NCBI GenBank assembly: GCA_024500155.1
Contig: CM044866.1
Coordinates: forward strand, 38,369,501 to 38,433,500
Length of the DNA: 64,000 nucleotides
Source of the DNA: Chenopodium formosanum
Lineage: Eukaryota; Streptophyta; Magnoliopsida; Caryophyllales; Amaranthaceae
Direction: 5' to 3'
How positions within the stretch are numbered: the first letter of the stretch is position 1; the number at the start of each line of letters is the position of its first letter. Both the position numbers and the translations under genes were made by a program. The notes beneath the pieces were generated by a model. That model made no database searches, was not told the DNA's origin, and saw only the letters and a program-made list of their open reading frames with translations. Below are positions 24,838-35,911 of this stretch, piece after piece.

Positions 24838-25690
24838 AGTCATTAAGATTAAATCATGACACATGTCATGATAGGATTAGTTCATTTTAATCATTTATTT
24901 TAATAAATAAAAATAACATTTTTCTCAATTTTTGTGAAAAAATTACTCGGGTAAAGTTTTGGGAGTCATTTGGAATTCTTCATGTGTTCAAATTAAGCTC
25001 GAAATTTGTAAAATAATAACATAAATACCCCATTTTGTGTGTCGAAATATATCTTGATTAGCGTGTTATTTTTATAAACCATGAAAATTGATCGGGTAAG
25101 ATTTTAGGGGTCATTTTGGCTCTCTATGGGTTTAAATTAAGCTTAAAATTAGAAAGAAAAAAAGGTAAATGCCCCGTTTGCCCGTTTTGTATGTCGAGAA
25201 ATATCTCAATTTGCGTGTCGTTTTTTTAACTACTTAAATTGTCCAGGTAAGGTTTTAGTGGTCATTTGGGTACTTTATGGATCCAATAAGATCGGAATTG
25301 ACAAAAAAAAAATGTAAATGCCCTGTTTTGCATATTAAGATCGTAATTTATCACCATAAAAAATTGCGGCATTACGTTAACTTTTTGTCAAATATGAGTT
25401 TAAATTAGATTCTTAAAGAGTGAAAATGACCCTCAAAATCTTAGCAAATCAATTTTCATGGTTAAAAAATAACAACACGTCAATCGAAATATTTTTCGAC
25501 ATACAAAACGGGGCATTTACATTTTTTTTTTTGTAAATTTCGAGCTTAATTTGAATCCATAAAGGATTAAAATGACACCCAAAACTTTATCTAAGTAATT
25601 TTTGTCACTAAAATCGAGAAAAATTATTAATTAAAATAAATGATTAAAAAACCGATCATATCATGACACGTGTCTTGATTAAATCATATA
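24838..25690. repeat. Fold-back element with internal tandem units
   Basis: The left arm contains roughly three diverged units of about 150 bases, each with GGTAA(a/g)(g/a)TTTT(g/a)G, GTCATTTGG, a TTAAGCTcgAAATT-like stretch and a ccccgTTTTGTaTGTCGA-like stretch. The right part (about 25430-25690) repeats the same words inverted (TCGACATACAAAACGGGGCA, then CCAAAACTTTATC). The outer ends also pair: ATCATGACACATGTCATGAT near 24854 against ATATCATGACACGTGTCTTGAT near 25658. No coding sequence. Probably a fold-back or Mutator-like long-TIR element; exact ends and target duplication not resolved. Confidence 0.55.
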
Positions 25691-25773
25691 TATTAGCATA
25701 ATTTGGGTTTAAAAGAAATCGTGTGATATTAATAATAAAAAATACTATTATTATTTTTTTTTTTTTGAAACAA

Positions 25774-25774
<1 letters not shown>

Positions 25775-25820
<46 letters not shown>
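25775..25820. repeat. (ATT)n microsatellite
   Basis: About fifteen ATT trinucleotides run without interruption. A 7-base tandem repeat (ACTACTT, about 5 copies) lies nearby at about 25975-26013. Confidence 0.9.
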
Positions 25821-25920
25821 GCAATTTCATCACCTTTTTACTATACTCATACAGTCTAGCCATTGTTTATGCAATTTCATCACCTTTTTTTTTTTGCTAT
25901 ACTCACACAGTATAGCCATC
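25819..25920 (+). repeat. 50-bp tandem duplication
   Basis: The unit ATGCAATTTCATCACCTTTTT...ACAGT(c/a)TAGCCAT occurs at 25819 and again at 25869. The second copy has a longer T run and a few changes. Confidence 0.75.
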
Positions 25921-26560
25921 AAATCTTGGGTGAAAAATATCCAAATGGACATGTATGTTGAAGTGATACCTACACTACTTACTACTTACTACTTACTACT
26001 TACTACTTACTACCACTCCTCTCGTAATCTTACTATGAGCACAATAATATAATACTCTTACAATAGAAAATTAGTGGTGTAATCATTCATTTTTTTAATC
26101 ATTAAGGTTCCACAAATTCCACTAAAATTTTAAACAAGCTATATCCAATTGTAAATTTGGTTTTCATAGTTGATAGTTCCATTACTTCCATATGATTCTT
26201 GTACATAAAATGATTAAAAAAATTAAAATCAACTTTTAACTCTTTCCACCGGCTTTTGAATTGTTGTTGACTAATGTGACACTTTTATAAAGGGGATACA
26301 GTTATTAGTTAATGAGTATACTAATTAATGATTAGGCAAAGGATCTATAATATTGTATTGGACATGAGAACCTACTATTAGACCAACAGTGAGCCTAATT
26401 AGTTTTTATTTTAATGTAATTTACATTATTGATAGGGAGCGATTTTTTTTCTTTTTCACTGTAGAGGTACAAAGACAAATAAATTATTGTATTTTAAGTA
26501 TTACTACTAAAGACTTTAACCAACTTTAATTTAATTGATCATACAAAGCAAGATTTTGTT

Positions 26561-26563
<3 letters not shown>

Positions 26564-26602
<39 letters not shown>
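26564..26602. repeat. Poly(T) tract
   Basis: A T run of close to 40 bases; a second T-rich run lies at about 26876-26908. Poly(A) or poly(T) tracts of this kind often mark retroposon tails, but no body was recognised. Confidence 0.7.
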
Positions 26603-26603
<1 letters not shown>

Positions 26604-26935
26604 GTTGAAGAAGCAAGACTAATTAATTTATTCTTAATTATTTTGTATCTGGCATCATAAATTTCTTGCTAATACATGGCATGCGAGTATTTGTGTGACA
26701 ATACTAGAGAGAAAAATATGCTTTCGTTTAACATGCTCTTATCAAATCATTTTGGATTTAGGTCAATAGGGAATGAGTCATCAATGTTAACTATAGACCC
26801 TTATAGTCAATTTGGTTCAAAACTAGATCATTTTAGGGTCAAACCGTTTAAATCCAATAATATTAAATTACTATCTTTTTTTTTTTTTTTTTTTGTTTTT
26901 TTTTTTTTGAGAAACTAAATTACTACTCCCTCCGT

Positions 26936-27240
26936 CCCCTTTTAATAGTCACTTATGTCATTTTTGGTGACCCAAAATGTTAGTCACATTTGCTTTTTTC
27001 AAGTACCCTTAATATTATTTTTTTACCAAAATACTATCCCATTTGCAAAAATATTTGTGCAAATTTAACTTTTCCATATAAATTTAACTTTTTCATATAT
27101 TTTAATTACTTTCTCTCTTTACTTTTTTTGCATACCCAATGTAAATTTACTTTTTCAATGTACTTTTGCTACTTCTTATTTATGTTTATTAATTCTCGTG
27201 ATTTTCTACCAAAAGTGACTATCAAAAGGGAACGGAGGAG
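26936..27240. mobile_element. Stowaway-like MITE
   Basis: The 305-base element has inverted ends CTCCCTCCGTCCCCTTTTAAT and the matching ATCAAAAGGGAACGGAGGAG. They are typical of Tc1/mariner-derived Stowaway MITEs. TA dinucleotides flank both sides (26934-26935, 27241-27242), the expected target duplication. No coding capacity. Confidence 0.88.
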
Positions 27241-27322
27241 TATCTATTTGACCTTGCTAAATCGGTATTAACTTTCTTAATTAAAAACAAAATCAACCAA
27301 AAAGTCGCTAGGTTTAAAGATA

Positions 27323-27617
27323 CTTTCTCTGTCCTTTAATATAAAACCTCATTTCCTTTTTGGGTAAATCAAAATACAATGTCTCTTTCTATTTAAAGTT
27401 GTGTTTTTTGACATTATTACCCTCTTTTTGATGAGTTGTCATCTTTATTCTTTTACTTTTTTGTACTTTTAATATCAATTTCCAACATTTTTTCTCTCTA
27501 TCATTTCTAACCCCACATGCACATATATATTTTTAATCATTAATTTTGTAGAATTTACAACTTTCTTAATTTCCATGCAAAAATCAAAAGAAGCTTTGTA
27601 TTGAAGGACGTAGAGAG
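27323..27617. mobile_element. Diverged Stowaway-like MITE
   Basis: Inverted ends CTTTCTCTGTCCTTTAATATAAA and the matching TTGTATTGAAGGACGTAGAGAG, with flanking TA on both sides. The TIRs are more diverged than in the neighbouring MITE, suggesting an older insertion of a related subfamily. Confidence 0.65.
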
Positions 27618-27619
27618 TA

Positions 27620-28263
27620 AATCGAAAGGTAATGAGGTATTAATAAAAGTGAAAGTTAAAGGGAAAAAATTAAGAAGAACACCATACTAAAAAAAATTTA
27701 TAATAGTACCAAAAATAAATGGCATATTCTTGCTTGGAAGATCTAGTGATGATACAAAACACGAGATAGTTGGGTAACAAATACGTGGAATCCAAATTAA
27801 TAGCTTATTGAGTGACACGTGGAAAAATAATCCAATCAAGACAAGATAACGTTATCATCAAATTAATTTATTTTATAAATTAGTTAACCTTTGAAAATTG
27901 AAAATTGAAAATTGGTTGGGTGAAAAAGTACATGGATGACTAGAATATTGGAGAAGATGTTCAAATTAATCACATTGTGCACGTGACGTGGCAAGGAATG
28001 AATGAAGGAGAAATAGAATGTAGGAGAAAAAGTGGTGATTGCCCCCCATCTACTCCCTATGGCTTTGGTGGTGGGTTTGGGGCCATGCAATAACAATAAC
28101 AACAATAGAATGGGAAGAAAAGAGGGGAAAAGGTGACCAATATGGGGCACCTTTAGTGATGATGAGGTACAAAGTGCATTATGGAACCATGAATTTCTCT
28201 AATTATGCACTCATTAAAATAGGTCCATATACGTGTATTGGTTTGTGCCTAGTCTTGCCCCCC
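27620..28263. other. Intergenic DNA without supported gene
   Basis: Contains short frames with no recognised product and a few ACGTG words (near 27783, 27822 and 27983). A plus-strand frame starting at 28039 runs on into the tandem repeat that follows and is judged to be a by-product of it. Confidence 0.45.
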
Positions 28264-28842
28264 TTTCTTCATGTTATTTGTTGTTTTTCGAGTGTTTTTA
28301 TTATGACTATTGTTTCAGTTAAAAAATATTGTCAAGATTTTGACCTTTTGATTATGGGTTGGAGAGACCGGAGTCGAGCTTGGTCCAATTGGGAATTGAG
28401 CTCTTTCCTCATGTTATTTGTTGTTTTTCGAGTCGAGTATCAAGTTTTTATTATGACTATTGTTTCGGTTAAAAAATGTTGTCAAGATTTTGACCTTTTG
28501 ATTATGGGCTGGAGAGACTGGAGTCGAGCTTGGTCCAATTGGGAATTGAGCTCTTTCCTCATGTTATTTGTTGTTTTTCGAGTCGAGTATGAAGTTTCTA
28601 TTATGACTATTGTTTCGGTTAAAAAATATTGTCAAGATTTTGACCTTTTGATTATGGGCTGGAGTCGAGCTTGGTCCAATTGGGAATTGAGCTCTTTCCT
28701 CATGTTATTTGTTGTTTTTTGAGTCGAGTATCAAGTTTTTATTATGACTATTGTTTCGGTTAAAAAATATTGTCAAGATTTTGACCTTTTGATTATGGGC
28801 TGGAGTCGAGCTTGGTCCAATTGGAAATTGAGCCAACAATAC
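28264..28842 (+). repeat. Four-copy tandem repeat, unit about 140-150 bp
   Basis: The word ATGTTATTTGTTGTTTTT recurs at 28271, 28411, 28561 and 28702. Each copy continues through TTATGACTATTGTTTC(a/g)GTTAAAAAAT, a TGTCAAGATTTTGACC stretch and GGAGTCGAGCTTGGTCCAATTGG. Copies differ mainly by 9-10 base indels (presence of GAGTCGAGTATCAAG-like and GAGAGACTG-like blocks). Few substitutions separate the copies, so the array is recent. No product is recognised in the long open frame across it. Confidence 0.88.
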
Positions 28843-30190
28843 ATGCAAAGCAAAAACACGATAATTGGCCTATGAGGTGCGTCCTAGAAAACCTCGTTGA
28901 TGTCTACGACTCTAAGCTAGTACATGAAGCAAATACTAGAGTGAGTATTGAATGCTTTGAAGTACAATTTGTGCTTGAAGCTATTTATGTACTTATGGGG
29001 TAGTAAATAGTGTAGACCCAAAGCCAAATGGGTTGACATTGAACGTATGGACTAAGGTTGTTGTTAATGGACTTAAGCATGAAAATGCTTAATAGACTGA
29101 TTGTGGCCCATTTAAGTAGCAAGCCTAAGTTTGATAATTAGTTAATTACTAATGTCTACACCCAGTGTAGGTAAATATACCTATACCCCCTCCCCCCCCC
29201 CACCCCCCACCACCAATTTATCTCCCTTCCAAATAAATATAGATTATATGTATATTACCATTGTTATCTTCTAAAAATCTTTATTTTATGATTTCTCTCC
29301 CCCAAAAACCATCATCTTTTTTATTTTTTTTTCTAAAAAATTTCATCATATTTATTTTCTCTCTCCAAAAACCTTCATCCTTAATTTTCTCTCTCTAAAC
29401 ACCTTATTCTTCATCATAGAAATTTAATCATCATCTATTCATGTCACTTCTTATGGGGGCTTCATTGTTGATACAAATCATTAATGAGGTACTAATTTAT
29501 CTCTCCCTTTTTCATTTCATTGATTTAATATAATTGTTAAATATTGATTTGATTACTCTAATTTTTTTTCCCCCCAAATTGATTGTCAAATATTAGAAAA
29601 AAATTTAATAATTAATTGAATTATATCAATATTTGATATACTCTTGTGTTGAATTAGTTTATGGTGTGTTATTATATTATATAATTATTAAACATAAAAA
29701 ATTGAAAACAGAGTGTTGTCTAAATTTTCTGTATAGTTTGATCTATTTTGTCAGATTATTGACATGTAAATTTAGTTTAGTGTGAAAAATAATTGTTGAA
29801 GAATGTTCACTTTCGTTATAATAGATGTTCATTAGCGTATTAGTAAATGATCATTCGCATATTAATATACGAGCGTTAAATTTTTGACGTATGTTCATAT
29901 TATTGTCATCTCCATCAAATTTTTTCTCCGTAATTAAAGATTTTGAGTAAGAATTTTTGACTTCTTACACTTTTTTGTGGAAGTAAGTGAGTCTTATAAT
30001 TGTAGTTGAATTATGTTATTGTTTGATATTCTCTCATTTTGTGTTAAGGCATGATTTTATATTATTAATTGTTGGCCTAAAATTTTAAAAATTGTGTACA
30101 ACTTGTTCTAGTTCTTATGATTATTATGACTAATAATGGAATTTTTTTTTTATATCATTCATTCTCATATTGATAAATGCTCAATAATGA

Positions 30191-30313
<123 letters not shown>

Positions 30314-30574
30314 TTCACAAATTAATTGGTGATCATTCGAATTTTTATGAATGTTCAATTGGATTGTTATATAAGTACATTCTCATGTTGAAAAATAGTC
30401 ACTTAGATTTAAATTCACGTTCATTTCATTCTCTTATTTAGAAATGCTCATGAGTCTCATTTGGATATTGATACTACATGCATGAAAATTGTTTATTGAT
30501 AGATGTTTATTCAAATATTAATACATAAATTGTTCATCCTTGCTTGGATGTATGTATATCACATAATTATATAA

Positions 30575-31563
30575 GGAAAATTTGAATTTTGGTACCTCGA
30601 AAATGACCCTAATTGAATTTTCGCACCCGTTTAAAACTTCTTCTTTTTTTTTAATTTTATTGTGGCACCCATCAAAGTCACAAAATATAGGTTTTGGTAC
30701 CTCCGTCCAACTTCCGTTAGTGGGGCTCATTATCTAATTATTTAATAATTTAATTTATTTTAAAAAAGGAAAATACTTAAAAAAAACCAACCACCCACTG
30801 ACACCCCTCCCCCCTCTGTCAGCCACCCTTCCCCCTCCCTATGCCGGTTGCCGGTGCCCAAATATTCCTCCAGCACAGGCGAGCCCACCTCCTCCCTTTC
30901 CCTCCTCCGATCTCAGCCTCAACAGCTGCTAAACCACCACACACAGTCGCACATCTGCCCTCCAAAACAACCACCATTCGCCGAAAACAATCCTCCTCCC
31001 TCCCCCTGAAACAACCACCCTCCCCTTTTCGCCGCCCCTTGAAACCCTAAAACCCACCTGAAACAACCAACTCGTTTAGGGTTTTTAAACAACCCAGAAA
31101 ACAGGTGGTTTTCTGGGTTGTTTCAGGTTGGTGTTGCGGGGGATGGCGCAAATTAGAGCTGAACGGGAATTTCGAGTGGTGGTGGTGGTGGCTGGAGTGT
31201 GTTCGGCGGCTTTAGTGACTGGGCTGCGGTGGTTGCGTGCAAGGGGGGAGTTTTGGTGGCTGTGGTGTGGTGGCGAATTGGAGGTGGCTGCGTACAAGGG
31301 GGTAGTTTCGGTGGCGGTGGTGTGGTGGCGAAACGAGGTGGCTGCGTGCGTGGTTGCTACGTGGCTAAGGGGTGGCTGGAAGGTGGCTAAGGGGTGGTTG
31401 GAAGGTGGCAGGACCCCACTAACGGAAAACTTAACGGAAGTTGAACGGAGGTACCAAAATCTATATTTTTACATTTGATGGGTACCAAAATAAAAATAAG
31501 TTTTAAACGGGTGCGAAAATTCAATTGGGGTCATTTTTGAGGTACCAAAATTCAAAATTTCTT
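30575..31563. mobile_element. Long-TIR DNA transposon nested in copy B
   Basis: The 989-base element has terminal inverted repeats of about 150 bases (30575-30725 and 31414-31563). They share GAATTTTGGTACCTC, TTTTCGCACCCGTTTAAAACTT, TTTTGGTACCTCCGT and AACTTCCGTTAGTGGGG blocks. It is flanked by TTATATAA at 30567-30574 and 31564-31571. The interior is unusually GC-rich for this region: C-rich on the left half and G-rich on the right half, with a perfect hairpin AACCCAGAAAAC...GTTTTCTGGGTT near 31091-31118. No transposase. An 8-base duplication suits hAT, while long TIRs suit a Mutator-like element; superfamily unresolved. Confidence 0.8.
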
Positions 31564-31880
31564 TTATATAATGCTCATGTAAAAATCATAAGAAATAATG
31601 AAATTATTTGCCACTGAAATATAGAGTTAGTTTATAATGAAAATGATTTTTGGATAAATGTTCATTTTCATTTTGATAGATGTTCATTATGCTATTAGTA
31701 TACGATCATTCGCATTCTTACCTTAGATAAGATCAACTAGAGTCCAGTCTTGAGAGAACACTACCCTAGTTTTGTTTATGATAATTCAGATATTAATGAA
31801 TGTATAATGGGATTTAAACAATTGTTAATTTAGATTTAAATACGTACATGTTCATTCTCATAATGAAAATAGTCACATAG

Positions 31881-33108
31881 TATAGACACCCAAATGTGTC
31901 TCCCCAAAATCAGACCCAGTGATGAATACCTTTCATGTCATTTGATTATCGAACGAAGTGAATGTGTGAAAAGTCTAGTGATGAGGATGTTTTTATTAAA
32001 ATATTTCTCTTTCTGTTTTTGAAAATATTTCTTTTCTTACTCTATTTATGAAAAATAGCCAGTTCAATTTAGTTTGGTCCATGATGAGGTCCAATAATAG
32101 TGTAGTTGGATTGGGCTTGAAAAGAGCTTTCCAACGATATATTATAAGCCCAATTCCGACGAATAATGAGGAAGTTATGGATTATATTAAATTAGGTTCG
32201 AAATGATTTTTATATGTGGCCCAATGATCTAGAGGAGGGCCTATTAATTATTATTCCTAAAGTTGTTAGGATTGATTTTAATCTTCTGGAATATTTAGAA
32301 GGTTCCTTTTTAATTCTAATAGTATTAGGATTGATAATTATATTTTAAAGAGTTTTATTTGGAATAAAACAAGTGTTTTACGATAAACCTGATTTTAATC
32401 TGCTTAACACGGAATTTGTTGCTTAAACATATTAAGAAGAGGATTCCGTACAAAAGCGCGTTTTATCCTTTAATTAGCGCCAAACGACAGGTCTGTCGCC
32501 TGGCGCTAACATCTGTTGCCTGGCGCTGGTTTTGTCGCCTGGCGACAGATTCCAGTTTTATTCCGAATAGGACTTGATTTGATTTCGGGTTGTTTCTCTA
32601 TAAATAGGGGTCGTATCTCCCCGTATTTAATCATCCACAATCATCATTCATAATCATTATTCATCTTCTCTCTCATCTCTCTATAGCTAGAAGCTTTCTC
32701 TCTCTTCTCTTTCTAAACCTTCCCTCTTACAAAATTCCTCATACACAAGTTCTAGACACACCTAGGCAAGTTCGAAGTTGCCTTCGTCCTATACGTGAAA
32801 GGTTGATAATTTCTGAGGGTTTAGTCACAAATTCCTATCTCAATTATTTAATTTAATTGTTTTATTTATTATTTTCCTTGAAGTTACTAACGTGTGTATT
32901 TTTTTATAAGAAAGAGATACGAGGCATCGAAGTAAGTACTTTAATTGCTTTATTGATCTTTTGATATAGAAATCATGCTTTGATTATTTTGATTCCTAGT
33001 ATTATGTTAGGATGCTTTTATTGATTTCTAATATCATGTATATTATTATGATGCTTCCTATTTCTTTCCTAATGTCATGTTAGTATCATGCTTGAAATAT
33101 TCCCTACA
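31881..33108 (+). repeat. 5' LTR of the Tat/Ogre-type element
   Basis: 1228 bases, ending CCCTACA. A TATA box TATAAATAG lies near 32599. A GC-rich cluster of GCGCCA/TGGCGC and CTGTCGCCTGGCG words lies at 32470-32545 just upstream of the TATA box. The motif AGAGCTTTCCAACGATAT is shared with the block nested in the Copia element. Confidence 0.9.
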
Positions 33109-33114
33109 GTTTAT

Positions 33115-33130
33115 TGGCGACTCCACTGGG
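33115..33130 (+). promoter_or_regulatory. Primer-binding site of the Tat/Ogre-type element
   Basis: TGGCGACTCCACTGGG follows the LTR end by six bases, begins with the TGG expected opposite a tRNA CCA end, and is in the correct position. A similar TTGGCGACTC is visible on the minus strand near 60143. The tRNA was not identified. Confidence 0.6.
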
Positions 33131-34792
33131 AAGGATTCCTATTTTAATTCCTAAAATTTATTTTGGCAATAATTTAGAATGAGTGGATGAGACTTGAAAA
33201 GTTCTAAGTATTTCATGTGCGTAATTTAGATTAACATTGTGGCATATGCATAAAAAGGTCCGCATTGGAAAGACCATCCGAAATGCGTAAAAAACATAGG
33301 ATTTTTACACGTAGAAAATTAGGGAAATATCTTTCACAACTAAAGTCGAAATAATGCTACGAAAAAACTTGAAAATTCAAGAACAGAAAGCTGCCGAGGC
33401 ATGTAGGAATTAGCGCTGAGAAAACAGCGTCAGCGCCAAACAATGGCGCTGTCGCCTGGTGACAGTTTTGTCGTCTGGCGACAGTGCCAGCGTCTAGCGA
33501 CAGACACTATTTTCTCTCGCCGAATTCTTCCAATACCGAGCCAGAAATCTACCTTCTTGTTTCGACTAGTTTTTTAGTACTGTTTGCTCGGTTTTACTTC
33601 CTGATTGAGTTTTTCCCTTTTTTCTGAAACCCATATGTGTTCTACATATGGCCATAACCCTCTGGGGATTCACGCTCCATCTACCCAATCGAACGCTCCT
33701 GGCAACGAAGGGTACATCCCAGTTTGTTGAATTCACCAAACCATGGAAGCGAGTTTAACTCGCGGGGTCCCATCCACTCGCGCCAACCCTTCCAAAGGTA
33801 AGGCTTTCGCGCGGTGCATCCGGACTCATAACCATGGACCTTCTTTGACTAACCCATATCCTGAACTTTAGAGAACTAGAGCCATGGTTAGGTTGCAAAC
33901 TCATTGCATCATATTGTGACTATATGACTACTTGTGCATCATTTGCTTGTGCATAACCTATATGTGTTTCCACTAACCGTTTGTTTGACTTGTGAATGAG
34001 TTTAAATGAACTAATTAATGACTAAAGGACTTTGCTAAATTAATTAATTAATTAATTAATTAATACAAATGATTAAAGTCTTAATAAATTGATTGACTTA
34101 GTACGACTTTTAGGCTTGTCCCTTTAGAGTAAAATAATGGAAACAGTCCTACATCAATGTTCCAGTAATGACGCAGAGATCTGGACTGTAGCGCCATGTG
34201 CTAGTGATTAGCGCCAGGCGACAATCTTGTCATCTGGCGCTGACCCTTAGCGTCCGGCGACAGTCCTGTCGTCCGACGATAGTTCGGGCCTTTGCTCGAG
34301 TCTTCACGATGAGTCTACTTAATCAGTTTAACCAGTTTATTAATGACAGTAGTCATATTTAGTCCTTAATTGAGTCTAAGCACGTAGTCACATGGTCATG
34401 ACACGAGTCAAACATGTCACCTACACTCACTAGTCTTAGCACACGCTTTGTGTATATGTCATCATGACCACGTCTTAGGTTCATGCATGAGTCGGTTTTT
34501 TTGTTATTTGAGTTGGGGATACATTCTATTCCTAATTCTTTCATACCTCTCCATCTACATCGTCTTTCCATTCTCCACACATTTTCTCCATATCACAACC
34601 TTCATTCTTCCTACCTCCTTCCATCTACTGCATGTTGAATAGAGTTTGAGTCAAATAATTAACAAAAAAGTATCCATAACTTCCCTTTTCACAGCATTGG
34701 TCAAAGAGGGAAGGGCGCTTAATCAAGGACAACACCTTTGTTCAAATACTACTTTTTGACAAACTTGTTAGTCGGAAAAAGCTAAGAAGATA
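33131..34792 (+). other. Leader of the Tat/Ogre-type element
   Basis: Long noncoding leader between primer site and gag. It has two further clusters of the LTR motif (GCGCCAGGCGACA, CTGTCGCCTGGTGACAG and variants) at 33405-33510 and 34180-34285. Short frames here carry no recognised domain. Confidence 0.6.
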
Positions 34793-35911
34793 ATGGCGTC
34801 TCAAGAAGAAGTTAACGAGCTTAGGAAGGACTTGGCCAACTTAACTGAATTGATGAAGAGTATAGCTCTTCAAGTCAATGACCCTGTGAAGCAACAACAA
34901 GTGGAGCTCATGCAAGAAAGCTTGAGCAAACTCTTCAATGACTATAGATTCCAAGGCATTAGCTCACAAGGGGTCTTAGTGGACAGGGAGCTTCTTCCGC
35001 AGAAGTTTAATGCCAATGACATCCCTAAGTTCAAGTCAACAGACAATCCTTATTTCCACCTAAGGGCCTTTGAAACCATAATGAACATTAAGGGAACTGA
35101 TAGGAAGGTTTTTCATTCTTTGTTCTCACTATCTCTTGAAATTGTTTGTCAACAATGGTTCTTTTCCTTTGACAAAGAAAAAACCTCTACTTAGGACGGA
35201 ATAGTAAACGCTTTCATTGATAGATACAAATGTAACATTAAAGTTGAAGCGGACCATAGACAACTTGAGATGCTAAAGCAAAAAGAAAACAAAGGGTTCA
35301 CCTCTTTCTTTAACTAGTGGAGGGAAACTTCCGCTAAAATGGTAGAGATCCCCACTGAAAAGGAGTCTGTAAGGATGTTCATCAAGAACCTTCAAGACAA
35401 GTATTCAAAGCATTTGAAATATCAACATAATTTGAAAACTTTCAAGGCCGTCTACGACATAGGTATTGAAATCGAAGATGACCTTGCGAAACAAAAAGCT
35501 ACTAACAATAATAACAACAGTGGCTGGAAAGGAAAGAAGAACGACAATCCTTCTTCTTCCGAAAACACCCACTCTGGTAACAATGTTAGTACCTTTGACC
35601 TAAATGATGTCTTAGCTAAGGATAATCAAGGATCTAAAAAGAAACCAAAAAGAGAGTTCACGCCCATTGGAATGACTTATGATGCTGCTTTCGATCATCT
35701 CCATGATCGAGGATTAATCAAACCTATTGGCCCCACTGAATATCCAACGCCAGAAAGGCGATCTTCAAGATGGAATCCTAACTCTTATTGCAAGTACCAT
35801 CAAGGAAAGGGTCATACCACTGATGAATGTTACAGATTTCAAAATCTCATTCAAGATCTCATAGAAGCAAATAAGATCCCATTACCTCTAAATAGCAAGA
35901 AGACCGGGTGA
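34793..35911 (+). pseudogene. Tat/Ogre-type gag, two stop codons
   Basis: A single frame runs from ATG 34793 to TGA 35909-35911, broken by TAG at 35192-35194 and TAG at 35315-35317. The N-terminus is a charged helical segment (EEVNELRKDLANLTELM), followed by the retrotransposon gag core (IPKFKSTDNPYFHLRAFE and the region up to WRETSAKM). The C-terminal CKYHQGKGHTTDECYRFQNLI is the Tat-lineage nucleic-acid-binding motif in place of a classic CCHC knuckle. The second TAG replaces the residue expected before WRE, probably glutamine; the first may replace tryptophan. No pol follows. Confidence 0.85.

Noticed and set aside
28039..28722. 227-codon open frame
   Set aside because: It runs through the tandem repeat. 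Repeat spacings of 140, 150 and 141 bases do not preserve a frame throughout, and no domain is visible.
31128..31478. Val/Trp/Gly-rich 116-codon frame
   Set aside because: Artefact of a G-rich repeat interior in a TIR element; the complementary strand and other frames are equally open.
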